Assembly: GCF_002090095.1 (NCBI RefSeq)
Contig: NZ_BBRJ01000002.1
Location: forward strand, 981,265-1,045,264
Reading direction: 5' to 3'
DNA length: 64,000 nucleotides
Origin: Demequina sp. NBRC 110053
Lineage (GTDB): Bacteria > Actinomycetota > Actinomycetes > Actinomycetales > Demequinaceae
This document shows, piece after piece, positions 20,501 through 28,901 of the stretch; the first letter of the stretch is position 1; each line of letters starts with the position of its first letter. The position numbers and the translations under genes were made by a program. The notes under the pieces were generated by a model that saw only the letters and a program-made list of their open reading frames with translations, searched no databases and had not been told where the DNA came from.

Positions 20501-20566
20501 GCGCGAAATGGGCCCAACTCGCGCAGCTAGACGCTTAGACGAGCGAGTTGGGCCCCATTCGCGCGC
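20501..20566. repeat. Imperfect palindromic repeat, copy A of a GCGAGTTGGGCCC element
   Basis: GCGCGAAATGGGCCCAACTCGC (as two blocks, 20501-20510 and 20511-20522) pairs with 20543-20564 with two mismatches around a 20-base spacer. The stretch 20527-20565, starting CTAG and ending at the palindrome edge, is closely matched by 50729-50767 elsewhere in the window. Both copies lie between convergent genes. Confidence 0.6.
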
Positions 20567-20628
20567 CACGCGGGCACGCGGTGAGGGACGATGCGGTCAT
20601 CCGCTCTCGCTGCCGCGTCGCCTCGGTC

Positions 20629-21258
20629 TCAGTCCAGGCGGTCCTCGCGCCACATCGTGGCGCAGCGCTCGAGGTCCTCGCCGGTGCGCAGCAGCTGGGC
20701 GGCCCGCAGCGCGGTCTGATGCGCGCGGCGGTCGTTGTGACCGTCGTCGGACTCGGCCTCGTAGGCGGCGCCCGTGGCCACCACGCGGCAGAAGGCTCCT
20801 GCGCGCTCGAGGGCGACCGCCAGGTCACCCGAGAACACGCCGGACAGCACGGAGTCCGCGAGCGCGCGCACCTCGGTGGGACCGGGCGGGTCCTCGACAC
20901 CCGCGATCGCGTGGCGCACATGCGCGGCATGGACGCCGTGGTGATAGGAGCGCGCCACCGCTTCTGCGTCGTGCTTGACCCACTCGCGCAGCATGTAGAT
21001 GCGCCACAGAGCACCGGGCAGGGTGTGCGCGCCGGCCTTGGACCACAGCATCGCGACCGTGTCGATGCCCTCCTCGTCGACCAGCCGCACCAGGCGTGCC
21101 GTCAGCGTGGGATCGGACGACGAGCGCGCCTGAGACACGAGCGCGAGCGCGGTCTCGTGTGCGATGAGGGCGCGATCGGCGGGGTCGATGTCCCCCTCGA
21201 TCTGCTCGGCCTCCTCCATGTCGAGCATGGCGGGGCGCCGGAAGCGCGGCTCGGCCAC
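20629..21258 (-). CDS. Conserved hypothetical actinobacterial protein
   Basis: The 209-residue protein starts at GTG 21258, one base beyond the msrB stop on the same strand. It is all-helical, acidic and soluble. It contains a segment LPGALWRIYMLREWVKHDAEAVARSYHHG and a C-terminal helix with AAYEAESDDGH. I recognise the general type as a conserved actinobacterial protein, sometimes misnamed as an RNA polymerase subunit, but know no function. The tight spacing after msrB suggests one transcript. Confidence 0.7.
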   Translation of the reverse strand: MAEPRFRRPAMLDMEEAEQIEGDIDPADRALIAHETALALVSQARSSSDPTLTARLVRLVDEEGIDTVAMLWSKAGAHTLPGALWRIYMLREWVKHDAEAVARSYHHGVHAAHVRHAIAGVEDPPGPTEVRALADSVLSGVFSGDLAVALERAGAFCRVVATGAAYEAESDDGHNDRRAHQTALRAAQLLRTGEDLERCATMWREDRLD

Positions 21259-21259
21259 G

Positions 21260-21724
21260 TCAGGAGTCCGTGGTCTCGGCGTCCGCCCCTGCTGCCTCGC
21301 GGGGGTCCTCACCCGGCCCGGCAGGCGCATCGGCCCCTTCGAAGGTGAGGGAGACGGAGTTGATGCAGTAGCGGTCGCCGGTGGGGGTCTGCGGCGCATC
21401 GGGGAACACGTGGCCCAGGTGCGAGTCGCACGTGGCGCAGCGCACCTCGGTGCGGATCATCCCGAGCGAGAGGTCCTCCGACAGGACGACCGCGTCGTTC
21501 TCGGCCGTGAAGAAGGATGGCCACCCGCAGTGCGAGTCGAACTTCGTGTCGGAGCGGAACAGCTCGGCACCGCACGCGCGGCAGCGGTAGACACCGTCGC
21601 GCTTGTTGTCGAGCAGCTCGCCGGTCCAGGCGCGCTCCGTGCCGGCCTCGCGCAGCACGTGGAACTCCTCGGGGCTCAGCTGCTCACGCCACTCGGCTTC
21701 CGTCTTGGTGATGCGATCGCTCAT
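21260..21724 (-). CDS. msrB: Peptide-methionine (R)-S-oxide reductase
   Basis: The 154-residue enzyme starts at ATG 21724 behind GAGGAG. MsrB reduces the R form of oxidised Met in proteins. The structural zinc site is intact (Cys48, Cys51, Cys96, Cys99 in CRAC and CATC), as is the catalytic Cys120 in RYCINSVSL. The FxxHCGWPSF motif at 62-71 is also present. The C-terminal ~25 residues are a non-conserved acidic extension. It protects proteins against oxidative damage in the cytosol. It is followed directly by a hypothetical gene. Confidence 0.95.
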   Translation of the reverse strand: MSDRITKTEAEWREQLSPEEFHVLREAGTERAWTGELLDNKRDGVYRCRACGAELFRSDTKFDSHCGWPSFFTAENDAVVLSEDLSLGMIRTEVRCATCDSHLGHVFPDAPQTPTGDRYCINSVSLTFEGADAPAGPGEDPREAAGADAETTDS

Positions 21725-22085
21725 GGCCGCTCCTCTCGTCCTGCCCAGAATACGGGCCACCACAACACGCGACGCCCGGTCCGCTGAGGGGGGATGGACC
21801 GGGCGCCGCGTGCTGTCGTCGAAGCTCTGCGCGGCTTCCCGCCGTTGCAGGTTCACTGTGTCTGACGCAGGCAGGGGGCGTTTTGTTCCCTGGGTTCCGC
21901 CGATGCGCCGGCTCGGAGCTCTCGGCCGGTACTCGTCGCTCCTGGTAGTCGCCGATTGGCGGCAGTTTCGGCGAGACCGTTGGCTTTTTCGTCACTTGAC
22001 GCTACCGTAAATCCCGCGCGGTTCCCCGCTGAGCGAACCGCATGCGACGTCGCGGTCATCGAACACACCATCACCTGGAGAATCC
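21725..22085. other. Divergent intergenic region between msrB and the siderophore importer
   Basis: These 361 bases carry the promoters of two divergent units. A copy of the window's recurring oligomer lies at 21899-21912. TTGACG near 21996-22001 is the only good -35-like sequence, and GGAG lies just before ATG 22086. I looked for a DtxR/IdeR-type iron box (TTAGGTTAGGCTAACCTAA-like) and did not see one. Confidence 0.4.
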
Positions 22086-23108
22086 ATGCCTTCCGCCACC
22101 ACGCTGCGCGTGCCCGCACTGATCGCGGTCACCGCCTTCGCGCTCGCCGCCTGCGCCACCGAGACCGAGCCCGAGGAGACCAGTTCGGCCACCCCCGGGA
22201 GCGACGACCTCGCCCAGGTCGTCGACGAGAGCCCCTCCGCCGAAGCGCCCACCGAGGTCACCGTCACCACCACGTACGGCGGCGAGGACACCGTGCCCTA
22301 CGACCCGCAGTCCATCGTGGTGCTCGACTACGCGGCGCTCGACACCCTCGACGCGCTGGGCCTGGGCGACCGCGTGGTCGGCATCCCTGCCGGCACTCCC
22401 GCGCCCACGCACCTCGCGCAGTACGCGGACAGCGCTGAGAGCGTCGGCAACCTCTTCGAGTTCGACACCGAGGCCATCAACGCCCTCGAGCCCGAGCTGA
22501 TCATCGTCGGCGGCCGCTCCTACGATCAGGAGGAGTCCATGGAGGAGATCGCCCCGACGCTCAACATCACGTATGACTGGGGCTCGCAGGCGTTCCTCGA
22601 CTCGATGAGCGCCAACACCCTCGCGCTCGGGCAGGTGTTCGGCCTCGAGGACCAGGCCGGCGCGGCGCTTCAGGACCTGCAGGCCAAGGCTGACGCCGTC
22701 GCGGCGCAGGCGGCAGACGACGGCACCGGACTCGTGGTGCTCACCAGCGGCGGCGAGGTCTCGGCCTACGGCCCGTCCGAGGAGGGGCGCTTCGACTTCG
22801 TCTACAACATCCTGGGCGTGACGCCCGCCGCCGAGCAGGTCGCGATCGACACCCACGGTGACGCGGTCTCGTTCGAGTTCCTCGCGGAGACCGACCCCGA
22901 GCTGCTCATCGTGCTCGACCGCGACGCGGCGATCGGCGAGGAGGGCGAGTCAGCGCAGGCGATCCTCGACAACGACCTCGTCAATGGCACGAGCGCCGTC
23001 CAGAACGACAAGGTCGTGTACGTCGACACCTCGAAGTGGTACCTGGCGTTCGGCGGCCTCACCGCTGTGAATGACATGATCGACGAGGTCGACTCCATCG
23101 TCGAGTGA
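22086..23108 (+). CDS. Siderophore ABC transporter substrate-binding lipoprotein (FatB/YclQ-like)
   Basis: The 340-residue protein has a lipoprotein signal peptide ending FALAAC, with Cys23 as the lipidated residue, then an acidic Ser/Thr/Glu linker. The periplasmic-binding-protein type III fold follows, with IVVLDYAALDTLDALGLGD and LEPELIIVGGRSY typical of the petrobactin/catecholate binders FatB, YclQ and CeuE. The C-terminal SAVQNDKVVYVDTSKWYLAFGG also fits that group. It captures a ferric siderophore at the outer membrane face and hands it to the two permeases encoded next. GGAG precedes the ATG by six bases. Confidence 0.9.
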   Translation: MPSATTLRVPALIAVTAFALAACATETEPEETSSATPGSDDLAQVVDESPSAEAPTEVTVTTTYGGEDTVPYDPQSIVVLDYAALDTLDALGLGDRVVGIPAGTPAPTHLAQYADSAESVGNLFEFDTEAINALEPELIIVGGRSYDQEESMEEIAPTLNITYDWGSQAFLDSMSANTLALGQVFGLEDQAGAALQDLQAKADAVAAQAADDGTGLVVLTSGGEVSAYGPSEEGRFDFVYNILGVTPAAEQVAIDTHGDAVSFEFLAETDPELLIVLDRDAAIGEEGESAQAILDNDLVNGTSAVQNDKVVYVDTSKWYLAFGGLTAVNDMIDEVDSIVE

Positions 23109-23111
23109 CGC

Positions 23112-24092
23112 ATGCGCCGTCCCACACCTGACACCGTCGCGGCCGTCGCCCCCTGGGCGGCGGTCGCGCTCGTCGTCGTGCTCGGCGCAGTGTCGATGGC
23201 GATCGGCGTCATCGACCTGGGTGCGCTCGACGGCCCCGAGGCCCGGGAGCTGATCCTCACCAGCCGCCTGCCGCGCACGGCGGCGCTGATCTTGGCCGGC
23301 GCCTCCATGGCGGTCGCCGGCCTGATCATGCAGCACCTCGCGCAGAACCGGTTCGTAGCGCCCACGACCGCCGGCACCGTGGACGCGGCCGCCGTCGGCC
23401 TGCTGGTCGCGACGCTGCTGTTCACTGGCGCCGCGGTGATCACCAAGGTCGCCATCGCGCTGGTCTTCGCGCTCGCTGGCACCGCGCTGTTCGTGCTGCT
23501 GACCCAGCGCATCCAGTTCAAGGACATGATCCTCGTGCCGCTGCTCGGGCTGGTGCTGGCCGGGGTGTACCGCGCCGGCGCGGAGTTCTTCGCCTTCCGC
23601 GCGGGCCTCACCCAGGCACTCGACACATGGTTCAACGCGGACTTCTCGGGCATCATCGAGGGACGTTACGAGACGCTGTGGCTCGCAGGGCTGGCCGCGG
23701 CGGGCGCCTACCTCTTCGCCAACCGCTTCACGGCGGCCGGCATGGGCGAGGCCTTCGCCACGAACATCGGCGTCAACTACCGGCTGGTGATGTCCGGCGG
23801 CCTCGGCATCGCGGCGCTGGCGACAGCCGTGGTGGTCGTGACCGTCGGCGCGATCCCCTTCCTCGGGCTGATCGTCCCCAACATCGTCACGCTCGTCCTG
23901 GGCGACAACCTCAGGCGCGTGCTGCCCGTGACCGCGCTCGTGGGAGCCTCGCTGGTGCTGGTGTGCGACATCGTGGGACGCGTGCTGATCTTCCCGTATG
24001 AGATCTCCATGGGCCTCATCGTGGGCGTCGTCGGCTCGGCGGTGTTCCTCGCCATGGTGATGCGGAAGGGCAACCGCTATGCCACCACCTGA
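23112..24092 (+). CDS. Iron-siderophore ABC transporter permease 1 (FecCD family, YclN-like)
   Basis: The 326-residue integral membrane protein has about nine helices and FecCD family motifs: SRLPRTAALILAGASMAVAG, and near the end VGAIPFLGLIVPNIVTLVLG, the usual G-x-x-x-F-x-G-L-x-x-P segment. It starts three bases after the lipoprotein stop and overlaps the second permease by 14 bases. The two permeases form a heterodimeric channel for ferric siderophore. Confidence 0.93.
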   Translation: MRRPTPDTVAAVAPWAAVALVVVLGAVSMAIGVIDLGALDGPEARELILTSRLPRTAALILAGASMAVAGLIMQHLAQNRFVAPTTAGTVDAAAVGLLVATLLFTGAAVITKVAIALVFALAGTALFVLLTQRIQFKDMILVPLLGLVLAGVYRAGAEFFAFRAGLTQALDTWFNADFSGIIEGRYETLWLAGLAAAGAYLFANRFTAAGMGEAFATNIGVNYRLVMSGGLGIAALATAVVVVTVGAIPFLGLIVPNIVTLVLGDNLRRVLPVTALVGASLVLVCDIVGRVLIFPYEISMGLIVGVVGSAVFLAMVMRKGNRYATT

Positions 24093-25107
24093 CGTCTCCG
24101 TCGACCCCGTCACCCAGGCGACCGGAGCGTCCAGGGCCGCGCCCGCGCATCGGCGCCTGTCACGAGTGACCATCGTCCTCACGGCCCTGTCGCTCGTCCT
24201 CGCCGCCTCCGTGACCCTGTTCCTCACCTGGGACGTGGGCGGACACTGGGACTTCGCGCTGCCGCGCCGCCTCGAGCAGGTCGCCGCCCTGGCCGTGGTG
24301 GGAATCGCCGTCGCAGTGTCGACCGTGGTGTTTCAGACCCTCACCCAGAACCGCATCCTGACGCCGTCGATCATGGGCTTCGACGCCCTGTACGTGCTCC
24401 TCGCGACCACGCTGGTGTTCGTCCTCGGCAGTCGCGGGGTGGCGCAGATACCCGACCTCGCGATGTTCGGGCTCAGCACTGGCTTGCTGGTGGTCGGCGC
24501 GACGCTGCTCTACCGCTGGGTCCTGTCCGACCAGTCGCGCGGCCTGTACACGCTGGTGCTCGTGGGCGTCATCGCTGGCACGCTGTTCAGCTCGTTCGCG
24601 TCGTTCATGTTCCGGGTGATGAACCCCAACGAGTTCGCCGTGCTCATGGACGAGCTCCTCGCGAGCTTCAACCGCCTGGACACCACCGTGCTGGGCATCG
24701 CGGCCGTCGTGCTGCTGGCGGGCTCGTTCGCCGCGTTCAGGATGCGCCACACCTTGGACGTCCTGTCGCTGGGACGCGAGAAGGCGATCGCGCTGGGCAT
24801 CGACCACCGGCGCACGGCCACGCGCCTGCTGGTCATCATCGCGCTGCTGGTGGCGGTGTCGACGGCGCTCGTGGGACCCATCGTCTTCCTCGGGCTCCTG
24901 GTGGCGAACCTCGCCTATCAGCTCACCCGTACCCATCGCCATGCGGTCAACCTCGTGGCGGCGTCGCTCATCGCCGTCGCCGCGCTCACGCTCGGGCAGG
25001 CGCTGCTCGAGCACGTGCTCGACTTCAATGGCACCCTCGGATCCATCATCAACCTCGTGGGCGGCGTGTACTTCATCGCGCTGCTGGTCAAGGAGGCCCG
25101 CTCGTGA
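24079..25107 (+). CDS. Iron-siderophore ABC transporter permease 2 (FecCD family, YclO-like)
   Basis: The 342-residue protein has a ~25-residue hydrophilic N-terminus followed by about nine membrane helices. QTLTQNRILTPSIMGFDALYVL and VGPIVFLGLLVANLAYQLT are the FecCD-family signatures. It is translationally coupled to both neighbours (14-base overlap before, GTGA-type overlap after), as expected for subunits made in equal amounts. Confidence 0.93.
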   Translation: MPPPDVSVDPVTQATGASRAAPAHRRLSRVTIVLTALSLVLAASVTLFLTWDVGGHWDFALPRRLEQVAALAVVGIAVAVSTVVFQTLTQNRILTPSIMGFDALYVLLATTLVFVLGSRGVAQIPDLAMFGLSTGLLVVGATLLYRWVLSDQSRGLYTLVLVGVIAGTLFSSFASFMFRVMNPNEFAVLMDELLASFNRLDTTVLGIAAVVLLAGSFAAFRMRHTLDVLSLGREKAIALGIDHRRTATRLLVIIALLVAVSTALVGPIVFLGLLVANLAYQLTRTHRHAVNLVAASLIAVAALTLGQALLEHVLDFNGTLGSIINLVGGVYFIALLVKEARS

Positions 25108-25862
25108 TCACCCTCGACGCGCTCACCAAGTCCTACGGCCCCGCGACCGTCGTCGACGCGGTCAGCCTGGAGATCGCCGATGCGGGGGTCACCTCGATCA
25201 TCGGGCCCAACGGGGCGGGCAAGTCGACGCTGCTGTCTCTCGCCTCGCGCATCCTCGGCGCCGATGCCGGCGGCGTGACCGCCGACGGCGTGGACGTGCT
25301 GAACGCGCCCAGCCGTGCGGTCGCGACCATCCTGTCCATCCTGCGCCAGGAGCACCACACCACCGCGCGCATCACGGTGCGCGAGCTCGTCGAGTTCGGG
25401 CGATTCCCGCACTCCCACGGCCGGCTCACCCCGGAGTGCCGCGCCGCCGTGGCGGAGGCGCTGGCCTATTGCGACCTCACGGATCTCGCGGAGCGACCCA
25501 TCCATCAGCTGTCCGGCGGACAGCGCCAGCGCGCCTACGTCGCGATGGTGCTGGCGCAGGACACCCACTACGTGCTGCTCGACGAGCCGCTGAACAACCT
25601 CGACATGGTGCACGCGACGGCCCTCATGCGGCTGCTGCGGCGGCTCGCGGACGAGCGCGGCAAGTCCATCGTGCTGGTCCTCCACGATGTCAACTACGCG
25701 AGCGCGTACTCGGACAGGATCATCGCGATGCGCGACGGGGCGGTGATCCAGGATGGCCCGCCCTCTCTCGTGATCGCGGAGGACGCCCTCGAAGCCGTGT
25801 ACGGCATGCGCTTTCGCGTGCACGAGCTCGACGGCGATCGCGTGGCCGCCTACTACCGCTGA
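25104..25862 (+). CDS. Iron-siderophore ABC transporter ATP-binding protein (YclP-like)
   Basis: The 252-residue ATPase starts at GTG 25104, overlapping the permease stop. Walker A GPNGAGKST, signature LSGGQRQR, Walker B HYVLLDEPLNNLD and H-loop LHDVN are all intact. The D-loop variant DEPLNNLDM and FGRFPHSHGRL are typical of the FepC/YclP group. It powers the importer formed with the three preceding genes. The downstream sequence changes abruptly to AT-rich DNA. Confidence 0.94.
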   Translation: MITLDALTKSYGPATVVDAVSLEIADAGVTSIIGPNGAGKSTLLSLASRILGADAGGVTADGVDVLNAPSRAVATILSILRQEHHTTARITVRELVEFGRFPHSHGRLTPECRAAVAEALAYCDLTDLAERPIHQLSGGQRQRAYVAMVLAQDTHYVLLDEPLNNLDMVHATALMRLLRRLADERGKSIVLVLHDVNYASAYSDRIIAMRDGAVIQDGPPSLVIAEDALEAVYGMRFRVHELDGDRVAAYYR

Positions 25863-26124
25863 TCGCACTCACGAGCTCAGGACTCTCGACGGCGCGGCGA
25901 CGGCGCGGCGCGCCACCGATCAGAATAACGAGCGATGACGTGCGCTTAATCCTGAGCGAGCACCAACATGCCTGGTAGACAGCCAGCAAGGGTCGCCTTT
26001 GCGGAACAATGAGGTTTCGTAAATCTATATGAAAGCGTCGCGTACTTTTATTCTTTAATGTGACAGGGAGCCATTTCGGACGTATTCTCGAGTGGTCAGC
26101 AACCGACGACTGCAGGAGGGCACC
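25863..26124 (+). promoter_or_regulatory. AT-rich leader upstream of the DUF1540 gene
   Basis: The stretch from about 25980 to 26090 is far richer in A and T than anything else in the window. It contains several -10-like hexamers in TACTTTTATTCTTTAATGTG (26044-26063) and a loose palindrome starting TTTCGTAAATC near 26013. GGAGGG lies seven bases before ATG 26125. A strong or condition-specific promoter is the obvious reading; I cannot assign a sigma factor. Confidence 0.45.
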
Positions 26125-26412
26125 ATGGCCACCATGATCTCGCTGCCGATCGTCTCGTCCTGCTCGGTCGAGACCTGCGGCTACAACCACGACGGCTGCC
26201 GTGCCGGCGCCATCAACGTGTCGGGCGACCACGGTCACTGCTCGACGTTCGTCGAGACCGACCGCAAGGGCGGCAATGCGGACCACGCCGGCGTGGGCGC
26301 CTGCACCCGCACCGAGTGCAGGTACAACCAGGACATGTCCTGCACCGCCGAGGCGATCGAGGTGGGCGCGTCGTTCGACACGGCCGACTGCCTCACGTTC
26401 GAGGCCCGTTAG
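26125..26412 (+). CDS. Protein with two DUF1540 Cys-rich domains
   Basis: The 95-residue protein contains two copies of the DUF1540 motif: Cys13, 18, 25 and 39, and Cys60, 65, 73 and 89. The spacing is C-x4-C-x6/7-C-x13/15-C. Four-Cys modules of this kind are expected to bind a metal ion, probably zinc or iron, but no function is established. There is no signal peptide. It follows the siderophore importer on the same strand but has its own AT-rich upstream region, so it is probably a separate transcript. A hairpin terminator lies 17 bases after the stop. Confidence 0.88.
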   Translation: MATMISLPIVSSCSVETCGYNHDGCRAGAINVSGDHGHCSTFVETDRKGGNADHAGVGACTRTECRYNQDMSCTAEAIEVGASFDTADCLTFEAR

Positions 26413-26428
26413 GCAGCACTCAGCTCGG

Positions 26429-26460
26429 AGCCCCGGCTCGCCCCGCGGCAGGTCGGGGCT
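26429..26460 (+). terminator. Hairpin terminator after the DUF1540 gene
   Basis: AGCCCCG (26429-26435) pairs with CGGGGCT (26454-26460), and the loop contains a further GCCCCGC. TCGTC follows. A GGGGCTTCGTC ending is a common terminator form in high-GC actinobacteria. Confidence 0.55.
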
Positions 26461-26558
26461 TCGTCATGTCGTCTGCGAGGTGCGCACACCGCAGCGGGAC
26501 GCACGCTCAGGCCGCTTGCACCGACAGTGGCCCCCGCGCGCCGTGACAGACTGGCGCG

Positions 26559-27332
26559 GTGACCACGCCCCCGCCCCGGACCCGGCTCGGCGTGGCCCCT
26601 GAGCAGTGGGCGGACCTCTGGACGGGCACCCGGGCGATCGCGCCCCTCATGCCGGGGGCGGTGGTGTTCGGCATGGCCTTCGGCGCCCTCGTCCAGGTCG
26701 TGGGGCTGCCGGGCTGGCTGGCTCCGTACGCGAGCTCCACCGTGACCGCGGGCGCGAGCCAAATCGCGATCGTCGAGGCGCTGCGCCAGGGCGCGCCCGC
26801 GATCATCGCCATCGTCACCGCGCTCGTCATCAACGCTCGCCTGGCCCTGTACTCGGCGGCGCTCGCGCCGATCTTCGCGCCCTTCCCGCTGCGCTGGCGG
26901 CTCGCGCTCGCGTATCTCATGACCGACCAGTCGGCCGCCGTCTCGAGCTTCGAGGCCGAGCGCTGGCCCGACCCGGTGCGCCGGCGGTGGTTCATCCTGG
27001 GCGTCTCCGGACCGTTCGTGGGCGTGTGGATCCTGGGCACTGCGGCGGGCGTGGTGCTGGGACCGGTCATCCCCGAGTCCTGGCAGATCGGGTTCATCGT
27101 GCCGCTGATGTTCATCGCCGTGCTGGTCCCGGGACTGCGCGCGTGGCCGTCGGTCGCCGCGGCCGGCATCTCCGTCGCGGTCGTGCTGGCGCTCAAGGAC
27201 CTTCCGTATGGGCTCAACGTCCTCGCGGGAGCGCTCACCGGCTTCGCACTGGGGTCCTTGGTGCCGGAACGACCGCGTCGCCCGCGAGGCGAGGTCCCGC
27301 CGCAGGCCGTTCCCGAGGCGGGCGACCCATGA
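26559..27332 (+). CDS. azlC: AzlC-family branched-chain amino acid exporter, large subunit
   Basis: The 257-residue membrane protein starts at GTG 26559. It has about seven to eight helices and the AzlC hallmarks: IAPLMPGAVVFGMAFGALVQ near the start, STVTAGASQIAIVEAL, and LVINARLALYSAALAP. It pairs with the small AzlD subunit encoded with a four-base overlap. The pair exports branched-chain or related amino acids. Confidence 0.92.
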   Translation: MTTPPPRTRLGVAPEQWADLWTGTRAIAPLMPGAVVFGMAFGALVQVVGLPGWLAPYASSTVTAGASQIAIVEALRQGAPAIIAIVTALVINARLALYSAALAPIFAPFPLRWRLALAYLMTDQSAAVSSFEAERWPDPVRRRWFILGVSGPFVGVWILGTAAGVVLGPVIPESWQIGFIVPLMFIAVLVPGLRAWPSVAAAGISVAVVLALKDLPYGLNVLAGALTGFALGSLVPERPRRPRGEVPPQAVPEAGDP

Positions 27333-27649
27333 CGCTCACGGCCTTCATCGTGTTCACGCTCGCGGCCATCGGGACCTACCTGATCCGCATCTCGGGCATC
27401 GTGCTCCTGGGCGGCGACCGCGACCTGCCGCCGCGCGTGCGCAAGGCGCTCTCGCTCGTGGCGCCCGCCGCCATGGCGGCTATCGTCGCCAACTCGCTGT
27501 TCCTGGACGCCGGCGAGTGGCGCGCGTTCGGCGCGTGGCACCTCGCCGCCATCGTGGCCGTGGCGGTCGCGCTGTGGAAGCGCTCGATGGGCTGGACGCT
27601 GTCGCTGGGCGCCCTGTCCTTCGCCGCCCTCCTGCTCGCCGGACTGTAG
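27329..27649 (+). CDS. azlD: AzlD-family branched-chain amino acid exporter, small subunit
   Basis: The 106-residue protein starts at ATG 27329, overlapping the azlC stop. It has four hydrophobic helices and the AzlD pattern TYLIRISGIVLLG followed by RKALSLVAPAAMAAIVANSL. It functions only with AzlC as a membrane exporter. No regulator of the Lrp type is adjacent. Confidence 0.92.
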   Translation: MTLTAFIVFTLAAIGTYLIRISGIVLLGGDRDLPPRVRKALSLVAPAAMAAIVANSLFLDAGEWRAFGAWHLAAIVAVAVALWKRSMGWTLSLGALSFAALLLAGL

Positions 27650-27771
27650 GCGGGCCCGCGCTCGCCCGCCGGTCCCCGCGCGAGAGCGCGCCGGCCGCCG
27701 GCCCTGCCAGCACGAGCATCCGGTCACGAGGCATGCGGCCCCGACCGCGCATCGGCGCCAGCAAGCCACCG

Positions 27772-27819
27772 TGTCAACGGGTTGACAAGTGCGGAGCGCA
27801 CAGTGTTAACTCGTTGACA
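27772..27819 (+). promoter_or_regulatory. marR promoter with two overlapping palindromic operators
   Basis: TTGACA (27782-27787), 17 bases, then GTTAAC (27805-27810) makes a good -35/-10 pair ending nine bases before ATG 27819, so the transcript would be essentially leaderless. TGTCAA-CGGG-TTGACA (27772-27787) and TGTTAA-CTCG-TTGACA (27804-27819) are two copies of the same palindrome covering the -35 and -10 boxes. This layout implies autorepression by the encoded MarR protein. Confidence 0.75.
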
Positions 27820-28259
27820 TGTCCGACAAGCTGACCTTCACGCTCCACGAGCTCGTCTCCGAGATCGACGCCTCGGCCGACGAAGTGCTGCGCGACCGAT
27901 ACGGCGTCACTGGCCCCACATTCGTGTTCCTCGCCACGTGCGCTGACGTCGAACCCACCGACATCACCACCCTCGCGCGCTGCCTGGGCGTGACGAAGGC
28001 GGCCGTCTCCAAGCGTGTGCCTGCGCTGGTCGCCGAGGGCTGGATCACGACCGCTGGCGACCCCGCCCACGGGCGCCGCGTCATGCTGAGCCTCACCGAG
28101 CGTGCTCGCGATCTGGTCGATCGCGCGGGCCGCGACCTCGACCAGCACTTCACGGCCATGCTCGCCGACCCGCGCGCCGCCGCCATCGATGCTGCGGTGC
28201 TCAACGCGCAGCTCAACACCCTGGTCGCCATCCTGCGCGAGAAGGGCGGCCGGGCATGA
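27819..28259 (+). CDS. MarR-family transcriptional regulator
   Basis: The 146-residue protein has the MarR winged helix-turn-helix: TFVFLATCADVEPTDITTLA, RCLGVTKAAVSKRVPALVAEG as recognition helix, and a wing ending DPAHGRRVMLSLTERA. Flanking helices form the dimer interface. The start codon lies inside the second of two operators, so it almost certainly controls its own operon. Its stop overlaps the start of a quinone reductase-like gene, the likely regulated function. Oxidants, quinones or electrophiles are plausible inducers. Confidence 0.9.
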   Translation: MSDKLTFTLHELVSEIDASADEVLRDRYGVTGPTFVFLATCADVEPTDITTLARCLGVTKAAVSKRVPALVAEGWITTAGDPAHGRRVMLSLTERARDLVDRAGRDLDQHFTAMLADPRAAAIDAAVLNAQLNTLVAILREKGGRA

Positions 28260-28897
28260 GCCGCATCCTCGTGGTCGTCGGCTCGCCGTTGGCGGGTTCC
28301 CTCACGCACGCCCTCGCCCGCTCCTATGCAGACGCGGCCCGCGTCACCGGCGCGGAGGTGGACGTCCTCGACCTTGCCGCCGAGCCCGTTCCGGACCATC
28401 CTGCGACGCGCGCCGACCTGCGCGCCCCCCGCACCCCCGCAGACCCCGACCTCGACCCCGTGATCGCGCCCCACGTGGAGCGGCTGCTGGCCGCCGACCA
28501 CCTGGCACTGTTCTTCCCGCAGTGGTGGGGCACCTATCCGGCGGCGTTCAAGGCGTGGATCGACCGCGTCATCCTGTCCGGCTCGAGCTTCGCACCCACG
28601 GACGGCCAGAGCTGGACCAAGCTGCTCACGGGAAGGACTGCGCGGATCGTCATGACGATGGACTCGCCGCGCTGGTGGAACTGGTGGATGTACCGCGACG
28701 CCGCGGTGCGCTCGGTGCGGGTCGCCACGCTGTGGTACGTGGGCGTCAAGACCATCGGCGTGACCCGGATCCCGGACGTCAAGCATGCCGATCGCGCGCG
28801 GCTCGAGCGGGCGATCGCCGCGCTGGGCAGGCACGGCGCAGCGGATGCCGCACGCGGATCCACGGTGACGGCCGCGCGCACGGCCGCTGCTCGCTGA
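28256..28897 (+). CDS. NAD(P)H:quinone oxidoreductase/KefF-type flavodoxin-fold protein
   Basis: The 213-residue protein starts at ATG 28256, overlapping the marR stop. It has the flavodoxin-like fold of the NQO1/MdaB/KefF family. SRILVVVGSPLAGSLTHAL forms the FMN/FAD phosphate-binding edge, and FFPQWWGTYPAAFKAWIDRV is the family signature. It probably carries out two-electron reduction of quinones, preventing semiquinone formation. Its control by MarR fits an electrophile response. The C-terminal Ala/Thr-rich tail is not conserved. Confidence 0.88.
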   Translation: MSRILVVVGSPLAGSLTHALARSYADAARVTGAEVDVLDLAAEPVPDHPATRADLRAPRTPADPDLDPVIAPHVERLLAADHLALFFPQWWGTYPAAFKAWIDRVILSGSSFAPTDGQSWTKLLTGRTARIVMTMDSPRWWNWWMYRDAAVRSVRVATLWYVGVKTIGVTRIPDVKHADRARLERAIAALGRHGAADAARGSTVTAARTAAAR

Positions 28898-28901
28898 GCC
28901 G

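Noticed and set aside
21391..21404. GGCGCATCGGGG as a further copy of the recurring oligomer
   Set aside because: It differs in the ninth base (G for C), so I left it out of the exact count; likewise ACCGATGCG at 41089 and 45709.
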